From Peptococcaceae bacterium UBA7702 (GTDB lineage Bacteria; Bacillota; Dehalobacteriia; UBA7702), in the NCBI GenBank assembly GCA_002482535.1, contig DLGE01000002.1, positions 1 to 38,307 of the forward strand: 38,307 bases of DNA. Reading direction: 5' to 3'. The position numbers and the translations under genes are program-made. The notes under the pieces are model-generated. The model ran no database searches and was not told the origin of the DNA. It saw only the letters and a list, made by a program, of their open reading frames with translations. Below, in pieces: positions 30,814-38,307 of this stretch; within the stretch, counting starts at the first letter, position 1, and the number at the start of each line of letters is the position of its first letter.

Positions 30814-32571
30814 TCAGGGATTTGTTCCAAGGTCAGAGGCGGAGCTTTTCACCTCTTCCCACCAAGTTCCCCCTTTTTTATGCAGGAGGGGGATGATCGG
30901 TATCAGAGGAAGAACCAACAATAAGATATACATATATCTGAAGCTGATACCCAAAGGAGTGGCTATCATGATCGTAAGCCAGGCGCCAATTATGGGAATA
31001 TACGGCACGAAATGCGTCATAAGACCTTTTTTCGAGCGAAGAACCGAAATCAACGCGCTCCCCATCATTAGCCAAAAAAGCAAGCCCGAACTGATGTATT
31101 TTTGAGGAGAAACGATGCTGTTAAAAGAAAACCCAAATACTTTTAAAAAATAATCACGTTGCTCAATCCCCATATCGTTGGGCCAGACGCCCATCTGAAA
31201 ATAAGCTTCCGGGCCGGAGGCGTTGATGTTCCAAAATCCTATATTTTGCACAAAAAAGGCTTCCAAATATAGGCCGGGATTTTGACTGAAAAGTTTTAAC
31301 CATAATTTAAAAAAGGCGGCTTTGTTCTCCTCCAAAAAGGTATCGTCAAATCTACTCATATACCATTTTGGAGTATCGGCGTTACACGGAGTATATTTTT
31401 CTTTTATCTCCTCAATGTCCCATATCTTTGATATAAACGCCCTATCTTCTTCGCTATAAACACCGTCTTTGCTAATCACCGCAAAAATCTGTTGTGTTGG
31501 CATGGCCAAGTTTTCCACAAATTCAGTGGAAAGATTCTTTGCGTTGTAAATAGGTCCTTGTATGATGGCGGTTCCGATCAATAATGCAATAGAGCAGATG
31601 GCGAATTTTTTCAAATACTTGAAAAACAAATGCCGGTATATAAAAATCAGAAACAGCAGAGAGAAAACATAAATGTATAAGCCATTGTTTCTTAAAAAAC
31701 AGACTAAAAAGGCTGTCACACAATAATGAACAATCCCACGTGTGGAGTACAAATATTTCCCGTCAGAGAGAAAGATATCGATATATATCAGAACAAAATG
31801 AAATAATGCCAAAGAAAAAAGGGTGTCTTTCCAAAATGTAACGGCATAAAACGGAAAAAGAGGAAAAAACGCAATGAATATGAAAACCGCAATAATATAC
31901 CCGCGGGAAATATTCTTTCTATAAAGCCATAAGATAAAATACGCCATCACTGAAATCATAATCAGCATCTGCGCAACGGTATATAAAGCGATGCCTCTTA
32001 ACAAGCTCCCTGAGAACATACCTATTTTGATAAATATGCCGGTAAACAAAGTATATAACAGCGGATGGTGGTTGTTATAGATATCGGAAATAACCTGCGA
32101 TATGGAGGAAAATCCATCGGCAAAAATCGCCCCGGGCATGTTTGATAATAAATACGGCAACCAACATACAAACAAGATTGCACAGATGATCAAAAATGCC
32201 ACCGCTTGTTTTTTAGGGGAAGAAAAGTCACGCTGATTTTTATCGATCATATATTTTTCTATAAAATCATAGAAAATAATTAAAACAATAAACGCCAAAC
32301 ACACACCCACACAACCAAAAACAAAGAGGACAATGTCACTTACCATGATTTCTCTGGCGTAATGATCGCTCATCTTTCCAAAAAGATTACCGGAATATAT
32401 AAAAATCCTACTCAAGGTTATGACCGCCGAAAATACAACAGAAAATATTCCCAACCATATCCATTTTTGCTTACTTAAAAAATGCAGTCTTTTTTCGGTC
32501 TTTACCATCATTTTGCTTCCACCTTTATCAGCATAAGTCCTAAAACTTTTATCACTATTTTCCTCAATCAT
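30814..32571 (-). CDS. DUF6020-type multi-pass membrane protein
   Basis: The 585-residue product has about 12 hydrophobic helices and a large extracytoplasmic segment between roughly residues 365 and 455. The features SNMPGAIFADG, NNHHPLLYTLF and FWKDTLFSLALF recall the DUF6020 family, whose layout resembles membrane glycosyltransferases acting on lipid-linked sugars; function is not established. Start uncertain: ATG 32571 follows AAAGGA, while ATG 32511 (MMVKTEKRL) follows AGGTGG and is also good. Its AT-rich composition sets it apart from the housekeeping block. It appears to be a single gene. Confidence 0.8.
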   Translation of the reverse strand: MIEENSDKSFRTYADKGGSKMMVKTEKRLHFLSKQKWIWLGIFSVVFSAVITLSRIFIYSGNLFGKMSDHYAREIMVSDIVLFVFGCVGVCLAFIVLIIFYDFIEKYMIDKNQRDFSSPKKQAVAFLIICAILFVCWLPYLLSNMPGAIFADGFSSISQVISDIYNNHHPLLYTLFTGIFIKIGMFSGSLLRGIALYTVAQMLIMISVMAYFILWLYRKNISRGYIIAVFIFIAFFPLFPFYAVTFWKDTLFSLALFHFVLIYIDIFLSDGKYLYSTRGIVHYCVTAFLVCFLRNNGLYIYVFSLLFLIFIYRHLFFKYLKKFAICSIALLIGTAIIQGPIYNAKNLSTEFVENLAMPTQQIFAVISKDGVYSEEDRAFISKIWDIEEIKEKYTPCNADTPKWYMSRFDDTFLEENKAAFFKLWLKLFSQNPGLYLEAFFVQNIGFWNINASGPEAYFQMGVWPNDMGIEQRDYFLKVFGFSFNSIVSPQKYISSGLLFWLMMGSALISVLRSKKGLMTHFVPYIPIIGAWLTIMIATPLGISFRYMYILLLVLPLIPIIPLLHKKGGTWWEEVKSSASDLGTNP

Positions 32572-32787
32572 GTAATCCTTTGCCTATCCCATATGAAAAT
32601 GGAAAAAGCACACCATTTCTTGAATATTGGTCTTTTGCTTGATACCGTATCGTCAATGATCAATGAACCAAATCTTTAGAAGACGTTAAAATCTGTCCTT
32701 TGGTCATTTTCAGATGGCTTACCGCCACTATAATGATATACTACGTAGGAACCACCGGCAAGAACTTTTTTATAAAGGAAAGTGAAG

Positions 32788-32822
32788 GAGCATCCCAAGG
32801 TGTATTGGGACGCTCTCTTTTA
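32788..32822 (+). terminator. Hairpin terminator similar to the one at 30073
   Basis: GAGCATCCCAA (32788-32798) and TTGGGACGCTC (32805-32815) with one mismatch, then TCTTTT. It shares the GCRTCCC...GGGACGC core and the preceding AAAGTG with 30073-30105. It lies just beyond the stop of the leftward gene at 32827. Confidence 0.65.
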
Positions 32823-32826
32823 CGAA

Positions 32827-33378
32827 TTACGGATACATGGCGTTGATCTTTTCCATACATTCCAATGCCTCCGGCAGGTATTCCCCGCCGGGAATGGGTT
32901 CGATGGAAATAAACACTCCTGATTTCTCATAGGTCGTGATACGAAATTCAGGTGGATTCGCTAGCTCAAATAATTTATTTAGTTCATTCATTTTTTCATA
33001 GGTCATGTAAAGCTTAATCAATACACTCTTATCCTCATCTTTTTCATAAATCATGTAAAGATCAATGTTTCTATCATCATACACCTTTGCTTCTGCTTTT
33101 GTTTGTTTCCACTCTCCTCTAATCTTTTTATAATCTTTTTGAGAACGATAAGTAAAATAGACTGCCGGAATAAAGAATTTAATGGGTATTGGTGGAGAAA
33201 ACCCTTCATGAACAGGAAAGGCCGTAAAGCACCTGCGGCCAAAGCGTGTCGTTTCTCTCATCCAGAAGCTCTGCAAGCTGTTGCCTTTGGTTTGTACTAA
33301 AACCATATTAAACACCATTTCATCAGACGTTTTATGGATGGTTATGTATTTCTGCGATAATGTATTGTTTGATTCCAT
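32827..33378 (-). CDS. Hypothetical protein, 183 residues
   Basis: I do not recognise this protein. It is soluble, mixed alpha/beta, with aromatic-rich stretches (PIKFFIPAVYFTYRSQKDY), a charged helix (RGEWKQTKAEAKVYDD) and a C-terminal segment SIEPIPGGEYLPEALECMEK. No signal peptide, membrane segment or nucleotide-binding motif is seen. The ribosome site at ATG 33378 is poor; later starts inside the first 25 codons are possible. The gene is AT-rich like its surroundings. Confidence 0.6.
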   Translation of the reverse strand: MESNNTLSQKYITIHKTSDEMVFNMVLVQTKGNSLQSFWMRETTRFGRRCFTAFPVHEGFSPPIPIKFFIPAVYFTYRSQKDYKKIRGEWKQTKAEAKVYDDRNIDLYMIYEKDEDKSVLIKLYMTYEKMNELNKLFELANPPEFRITTYEKSGVFISIEPIPGGEYLPEALECMEKINAMYP

Positions 33379-33455
33379 TAGTCAAAACGTGTAACAAAAT
33401 AAATCCTTGTATAATATACTAAAGTATAACTTTGAAAAAAAAAGGAGAATAAATA

Positions 33456-33836
33456 TTGGCGATACAATTATTTAAACTAGCAATCGATGCTACTACTCAA
33501 ACTGATGTTGATGTCAGCCCAGATATCACAAACTATTTCTATCTGCTAAATGAAGACGAAAGAACCGCTGGTGTTCTTACTATTCCGGCAACGAAATTTA
33601 TAGATGATGCGGGCAATATCATGACCGACAATCTTACGACTGCTACTACAGACAATGGATATTATCTGTTATTTATAAATGGTGTATTACAGCAATCTAG
33701 CCTATATTCCGTTAATACTGATGGTTCCCAAGTTACTGTTAATAATGCAGAAACAATACCTGTCGGCGCTCCAATTACTTTAATTGTAACCAACTTTGTT
33801 CCAACCGCTGATTCTGACACCACAATAACAACCTAA
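33456..33836 (+). CDS. DUF4183 domain protein
   Basis: The 126-residue product is one DUF4183 domain: TNYFYLLNEDERTAG, ITTD-like NLTTATTDNGYYLLFINGVLQQSSLY, ending in a Thr/Asp tail. Domains of this kind are found in Bacillales and Clostridia, often beside spore-surface or collagen-like proteins. It starts at TTG 33456, eight bases after AAGGAG; no ATG fits. No signal peptide is present. A terminator follows at 33848-33876. The next gene carries three more copies of the same fold. Confidence 0.85.
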   Translation: MAIQLFKLAIDATTQTDVDVSPDITNYFYLLNEDERTAGVLTIPATKFIDDAGNIMTDNLTTATTDNGYYLLFINGVLQQSSLYSVNTDGSQVTVNNAETIPVGAPITLIVTNFVPTADSDTTITT

Positions 33837-33847
33837 TTATTAAATTT

Positions 33848-33876
33848 GGGATGTGCTATCCTTGCACATCCCTTTA
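33848..33876 (+). terminator. Terminator after the DUF4183 gene
   Basis: GGGATGTGC (33848-33856) pairs with GCACATCCC (33864-33872), followed by TTTA. A second hairpin, TCCGTCC-GT-GGACGGA (33900-33915), lies in the leader of the next gene. Confidence 0.8.
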
Positions 33877-33953
33877 CTTATTATTCGTTCAAACACAGAT
33901 CCGTCCGTGGACGGATTTATTCAGCAGACATTATTTACTTGGGGGTGATCACT

Positions 33954-36569
33954 ATGTTTGGAGATAACACGCTTTCTTTAAATCAGAAAAAAGATCTAAT
34001 AGATGCAGATGTCTATCAATATAATACGCTGTCTGATGGAGCCAAAAGAATTTATACCAACGACGATGAATTAATTCAATATGGTAATAGAGGCATCCTC
34101 GATCCCAATGATGTCTCTTTTTTCAACCTATTTGTTAACGGAGTGCTGCAGCCAAAGGTTAATTATGAAATCCAAGAAGGTCTTCTCATTCTTAAAACGG
34201 AAGATGTTCCTATAAAGGATTCTTCTATTATTATTTCTTTCATTATTTTTAAAGATAAAAGTGCAGGATCAGCAAAACTTAATTCTGCTCTAGTTGAAGG
34301 TATCCTTCCCTCAGGGGTAATTTCCAGCGGTCCTGCAACAGACATAAATATTTGTGTGCAGGATGACATAAGCAGTTACCTTCATTTGGAAAGTACTCTT
34401 TTGTGCGGACCTGAATGCATCCCCTCAGGTTGTAACGGAACTTGGGAATTCACCTTAACAATCAGTAATATAAGCCATATACCCATTGAAAATATTGTTA
34501 TAAAAGATACAATTCTATTGGATTTAATCACTAATATTGAAAATACCTGTGTCTCCCGGGGAAGTATATTAATAGAGGATGGGATAATTACCTGGGATAT
34601 CGATACGCTGGCCCCATGCGAATCCGCCACTGCTCATTTTAGAACAGAGGGTTTCTTTCAAGTGGAAGGAACTCGTTGTATTGGTAGAAGCATGGCATAT
34701 GGTAGTACCGTCTCAGGTCCTGTAAACACCGATATTATTTGCATAAACATCAATGTTAGCCAAGGATTGGAACTCACCCAAACCATTACCTCAGGTCCTA
34801 CAAAAGTAAATGTTAGTGCAACCAATGTATGGAGGGTAGAAATAAAAATATCTAATCTTAGTGCTAATGCTGTATCAGATATCCTAATAAAAGATGTCTT
34901 GTTCATTGACCATATCAACTGTATAAAAATCATCAGTATTTCTTATGGAGCAGTAAATATATCAGGCAATGAACTTCTTTGGAAAATTGATGTACTAAGA
35001 GAATTAGATACTTCAGTTCTTATCGTAGATATCGTAGGCTGCTTCTGCCGGGATGGATTTAATACGTTCGGTATTGCCTTAGGTGTAGGGAGGGTGAATA
35101 GCACAATAATTTTTTCTAATCTTTCTCGGGATTTTCAAATCGCAGTTTCCCCAAAGATAAATATAGCAAAAGAGAAATTGCAATTACAAGCCCATGTTTT
35201 TAATAAATTTATGAAGGCATCCTTAGGCCATTCTGAAAAATGGATCTACTCTCTTGATATTACGAACACAGGCGATGAAATTATGAGCGATCTCATTGTC
35301 ATAGACTGTATTCTTCTAGACGAATTTAAGAACATAGCGATCAAAGCTATAACCTCGGGTGAAATATCGGTCTGTGATAACGCTATTATATGGAAAATCG
35401 GAGAGCTTTTGCCCCATGAAACTTTAATTGTTATTATCGAAGTTGATGGTTTATTCAATGCCCCAGGATGCCGCTGCCTAAGCAGAGCTATTGCCAGCAG
35501 CTCGGATTCAAGTTCATGTATCATATCCAATATCGCTTCAGGATGTCCCGTCAAAGTTCTCTCCCAACACAAATATATAAAACCTTTTACCTGCAACAAT
35601 CTGGTCTTCGTACCCGTATACGACATTTTTCAGCTGATGTCTTGTCTCAATTTTTTTCTGCAGAAAAATTTATCATCTGTTTACAAAAGGTCAGTTGGTA
35701 TTCATAGAATGAATGATTGTCCTGATATCTTTGGTGATCTAAAGATTGAGAAATATATTGTATCGGGTCCGCTGGAAGTGAATGCAAATAAAATCAATAC
35801 TTGGAGAGTTGAAATTAGAATATCTAATTATGGGTATGGTCCGGTTCATAATATTGTCATGACTGATACCTTACTATTAGATAATTTGACTTGTTTTAAT
35901 CCCATAAGCTTTACCAAAGGTACTATATCTCAAAAAAATAATACCATAACCTGGGATATCGGAACCTTAAATGCCAGAAATACCTTGGTATTAACGGCAG
36001 AAGTTACCGGATATTTTCATATGAATAACAATAAAATACTTGATATTTCTGATTATCAATATAATACCGTTTCAAATGGCATTAAAAAAGAATTTACCAA
36101 TACCGATGAATTATTAATATATGGAGACTATGGTATACCTGATCCAAATGATGTATCCTTCTTTAACCTCTATATTAATGGGGTCTTGCAGCCGGAAACC
36201 AATTATTCTATCGAAACCGGCCTTCTAACCCTAACCATAGCAGAACCCCCCAAAAAAGATGCATCCATTATTCTTGAATATTTAGTAGCCAAAGACAAGG
36301 ACAATCAACTGATCAAGGCGGAAACCTATCAGTATAATACCTTGTCAAATGGAGACAAAGCTTATACAGATGCCGACGAATTAACTGTTTATGGAGACCG
36401 GGGAATTCTGGATCCTAAACAAACTTCATATAGTAATCTTTTCGTGAACGGAGTCATTCAACCAAATATCAATTATACCATTGAGCCGGGAAGCCTTATA
36501 TTGACAGTCGAAAATGCCCCTATGGAAGGATCTCCTATTCTGATAAGATTTGTTTCTTTATATATATAA
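33954..36569 (+). CDS. Large repeat protein: DUF4183, four DUF11-like repeats, two DUF4183
   Basis: The 871-residue product has a modular beta-rich layout. A DUF4183 domain lies at about 15-100 (YQYNTLSDGAK, NLFVNGVLQP); four DUF11-like beta-sandwich repeats follow at about 136-255, 262-366, 412-502 and 597-692, each with a pattern such as WEFTLTISN, VIKDTILLD and ITWDIDTLAP; two further DUF4183 copies at 699-778 and 789-871 end the chain. There is no signal peptide, LPXTG motif or membrane anchor. The start is ATG 33954 after GGGGGTGATC; an in-frame start at 33846 would overlap the upstream terminator. DUF11-type repeats are known from cell-surface proteins, and signal-less surface proteins are typical of mother-cell-made spore layers, so a spore-surface fibre or exosporium component is the best guess. 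Confidence 0.85.
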   Translation: MFGDNTLSLNQKKDLIDADVYQYNTLSDGAKRIYTNDDELIQYGNRGILDPNDVSFFNLFVNGVLQPKVNYEIQEGLLILKTEDVPIKDSSIIISFIIFKDKSAGSAKLNSALVEGILPSGVISSGPATDINICVQDDISSYLHLESTLLCGPECIPSGCNGTWEFTLTISNISHIPIENIVIKDTILLDLITNIENTCVSRGSILIEDGIITWDIDTLAPCESATAHFRTEGFFQVEGTRCIGRSMAYGSTVSGPVNTDIICININVSQGLELTQTITSGPTKVNVSATNVWRVEIKISNLSANAVSDILIKDVLFIDHINCIKIISISYGAVNISGNELLWKIDVLRELDTSVLIVDIVGCFCRDGFNTFGIALGVGRVNSTIIFSNLSRDFQIAVSPKINIAKEKLQLQAHVFNKFMKASLGHSEKWIYSLDITNTGDEIMSDLIVIDCILLDEFKNIAIKAITSGEISVCDNAIIWKIGELLPHETLIVIIEVDGLFNAPGCRCLSRAIASSSDSSSCIISNIASGCPVKVLSQHKYIKPFTCNNLVFVPVYDIFQLMSCLNFFLQKNLSSVYKRSVGIHRMNDCPDIFGDLKIEKYIVSGPLEVNANKINTWRVEIRISNYGYGPVHNIVMTDTLLLDNLTCFNPISFTKGTISQKNNTITWDIGTLNARNTLVLTAEVTGYFHMNNNKILDISDYQYNTVSNGIKKEFTNTDELLIYGDYGIPDPNDVSFFNLYINGVLQPETNYSIETGLLTLTIAEPPKKDASIILEYLVAKDKDNQLIKAETYQYNTLSNGDKAYTDADELTVYGDRGILDPKQTSYSNLFVNGVIQPNINYTIEPGSLILTVENAPMEGSPILIRFVSLYI

Positions 36570-36722
36570 AAACAAACAAATTCATATTATATAGAGACTG
36601 TAAAGCGGCTTTGATAAAAGGCGTCGTTTTCGCACCGTCAATCCATAATTATAGGTGCATATTTTTCGTTTTCTATAATATAAATTATATGGACTTTAAA
36701 CTATATTGATAGGAGTTTATCA

Positions 36723-37094
36723 ATGGGCAACAATACAAAACTTATGAGTATCGTTTTTAATTTAGAAGATCCCATATTCACAAGAGAATATCCTTCTGAT
36801 ATTATCTTGTTTAAAACCTTCACCACACTTCAAACCAATACACCTATATGGACACCTGGTACTGACAAGAGCATTTTTCTCACTGCATTGCAAGTTTCTT
36901 CCCCCGCCCCAATCGTTGTCCAATTAAATAGAGGAAATAATGCTGCCTTTATGTCAACGACTCTTACCAGTACCCTTGCCACCTATGGTATAAGCTTCTC
37001 CTCACCAATTGGATTTAATTCTAATGAGACAATCTCCATTACAACTAGTACTGCGGGAACAGTTCATATTACCCTTTTAGGCTATGAGCTTTAA
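36723..37094 (+). CDS. Beta-rich protein of unknown family, 123 residues
   Basis: The product is rich in Thr, Ser and Ile, with alternating polar/hydrophobic stretches that suggest a beta sandwich. The core IWTPGTDKSIFLTALQVSSP and the end VHITLLGYEL recur in the next protein (ILWTPDPQKSIFLTSVQVSAP and ITVFGYEA), so the two define a small paralogous family. AGGAG lies eight bases before the ATG. No signal peptide. I do not recognise a named domain. Confidence 0.75.
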   Translation: MGNNTKLMSIVFNLEDPIFTREYPSDIILFKTFTTLQTNTPIWTPGTDKSIFLTALQVSSPAPIVVQLNRGNNAAFMSTTLTSTLATYGISFSSPIGFNSNETISITTSTAGTVHITLLGYEL

Positions 37095-37126
37095 TAATTG
37101 ATAGGCAATTCAAGGAGAGCTATATA

Positions 37127-38017
37127 ATGAATCATGATATTCAAACCAAGAACAGTATACCGGCGGCAAACCAACAGATCCTATTATCTATAAAAAAAAA
37201 TTCTGATATCATTAATTATTATAACTTAGGCATACAGCCTTCAAAAACAATTCTTTGGACACCTGATCCACAAAAAAGTATTTTTCTCACCTCTGTTCAA
37301 GTATCTGCTCCATTAGCAGTATCAATTTTATTAAGTGATGATGATAACGATTTTTTATCCCTTAGAATAACACAACCTTTTGGCACTGTAAGTCAAGCCT
37401 TTCCTTCAGCCTTCAAGCTTACAACAGGTAATTCTCTTATGTTGAGTACTTCTGATGAGGAAATATCATGTAATATTTATGGTGCTGTAACCGTTACTCA
37501 AGTTGCCTATAATAGTAGAAGTGATTTCACTAATGTTAATAATGCGATAGGGCTTTCCGACGGGACACTAGCTTCTCTAAACTCAGGTCTGCTTATTCAA
37601 ACCCGAGGAAGGCTCGTATTGCAATATCGTATGTTACCAACTGAATACATGTATTTAGAGATTGAACGGGTTATCATAAAATTTTACTGCCGCCTTAATC
37701 TAACGCTTGCTGTAGGTGTTAGTTCCATGATTCTTTATTGGCGGCCAAATGTCCAGACGGATTGGATTAAATTGCAAGAGATAAGTCTATCTATCATAGG
37801 ATCTGCGAATTATTTAACCAATCCAATTGAATATGATATTACAGATATGGTACGGGGAGCACCTGACCCTTGGGCGGTAATCAATAACTTACAAACATCT
37901 TTTGTCGGAACACATACTGGTCTAGGTCTTGGAAATACAGTGCAGTTAGATGCCGTAGAAATTAAAATCTGCATGACAGGCAAAAATCAAATTACGGTTT
38001 TCGGATATGAAGCTTAG
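37127..38017 (+). CDS. Beta-rich two-domain protein related to the preceding gene, 296 residues
   Basis: Residues about 20-125 match the whole of the 123-residue neighbour; a second domain (about 130-296), which contains ILYWRPNVQTDWIKLQEI, carries the shared C-terminal GYE motif. The composition is again Ser/Thr/Ile-rich with no signal peptide or membrane segment. AGGAG lies eight bases before the ATG, and the gap to the previous gene is 32 bp, so both are likely one operon. With the DUF4183 genes upstream it probably forms a set of exterior structural proteins; function unproven. Confidence 0.75.
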   Translation: MNHDIQTKNSIPAANQQILLSIKKNSDIINYYNLGIQPSKTILWTPDPQKSIFLTSVQVSAPLAVSILLSDDDNDFLSLRITQPFGTVSQAFPSAFKLTTGNSLMLSTSDEEISCNIYGAVTVTQVAYNSRSDFTNVNNAIGLSDGTLASLNSGLLIQTRGRLVLQYRMLPTEYMYLEIERVIIKFYCRLNLTLAVGVSSMILYWRPNVQTDWIKLQEISLSIIGSANYLTNPIEYDITDMVRGAPDPWAVINNLQTSFVGTHTGLGLGNTVQLDAVEIKICMTGKNQITVFGYEA

Positions 38018-38023
38018 TTTTAC

Positions 38024-38307
38024 CGCAATATCTGACTATGAAGCAAAATGAAACAGATTTTGATATCCCAGAAAGGGTATTGGGTCTGGACGCCTTTATT
38101 TGAAAAGATTGCTCACAAGCCTCTGAACGTCGTCATCATTCTTTAGATAGACAAAAGGGTTGTAGCAATGGGAACGTTCCATGTTGATTAAATCCAGCAC
38201 CTTAACCTCCATTTTTTCTCTTAAAAGGTTGCCGACATCTCCTGTGATCTCGCCCTTACAGTCCAAAATTACCATTGAGTGTTGCGATAACGTATAATAA
38301 AATTCGC
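38024..38307 (-). pseudogene. Frameshifted remnant of a VirD4/TraG-type conjugation coupling protein
   Basis: Hand translation of the minus strand from 38305 gives a peptide containing VILDCKGEITGDVGNLL, VKVLDLINMERSHCYNPFVY and DDVQRLVSNLFK before TAA at 38096-38098. This matches the region after Walker A of VirD4-like coupling ATPases (CD1115 type) of Firmicute integrative conjugative elements, where CKGE stands for the usual D-P-K-G-E. One base on, in another frame, KGVQTQYPFWD continues the family's KGSQ...DPFWD motif before degenerating. A small deletion plus frameshift has therefore truncated the gene. The 5' part lies outside the window, so I cannot tell how much of the element remains. 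Confidence 0.8.

Noticed and set aside
33846..33953. N-terminal extension of the 871-residue protein
   Set aside because: The extension overlaps a terminator hairpin and has no ribosome site, while ATG 33954 follows a strong one.

Overview
The window looks like chromosome of a spore-forming, strictly anaerobic Firmicute (Clostridia or Negativicutes; I cannot place it more finely). The reasons are spoVG behind a sigma-H-type promoter, the ispE/spoVG/glmU/prs gene order known from Bacillus and Clostridia, DUF4183 surface proteins, a coenzyme B12-dependent ribonucleotide reductase, the LL-diaminopimelate aminotransferase route to lysine, and several MttB-family (corrinoid-linked) methyltransferases.

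Region 1 (1-10.67 kb) is a methylated-amine utilisation island. Three non-pyrrolysine MttB homologues, two MFS transporters and two paralogous PAS/AAA+/Fis sigma-54 activators lie together. Two units are near copies in layout: an mttB gene transcribed leftward from a clear -24/-12 promoter, and an activator gene transcribed rightward from the same intergenic gap. In each gap three 14-bp palindromes of the form GCAA-N6-TTGC are lined up, good candidates for the activator's enhancer. A third -24/-12 promoter drives the MFS gene at 4567. A motif TGTTCACGAC sits at the predicted transcription start of all three promoters.

Region 2 (10.68-24.4 kb) is housekeeping, mostly leftward: glnA-dapF-dapL-ispE, then spoVG-glmU-prs, then lgt and nrdJ. 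Rightward genes here are a Gly/Met-rich repeat protein and a translationally coupled pair of EamA transporters.

Region 3 (24.7-29.8 kb) holds a third sigma-54 activator downstream of a PEBP-family gene and an iron-dependent alcohol dehydrogenase. That pair has its own perfect -24/-12 promoter, with upstream GAACAA-type palindromes unlike those of region 1, in step with the different DNA-binding helix of this activator. glyA follows.

Region 4 (29.9-38.3 kb) is AT-rich and accessory: a small XRE regulator divergent from a 62-residue protein with a consensus sigma-A promoter, a DUF6020 membrane protein, an unknown protein, and a run of beta-rich, signal-less proteins (DUF4183 alone; a large DUF4183/DUF11-like repeat protein; two related unknown proteins) that I infer to be spore-surface or other exterior components. 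The right edge carries a frameshifted remnant of a VirD4/TraG conjugation coupling protein, so an integrative conjugative element has probably touched this locus. No tRNA, rRNA, CRISPR array or intact mobile element was seen.
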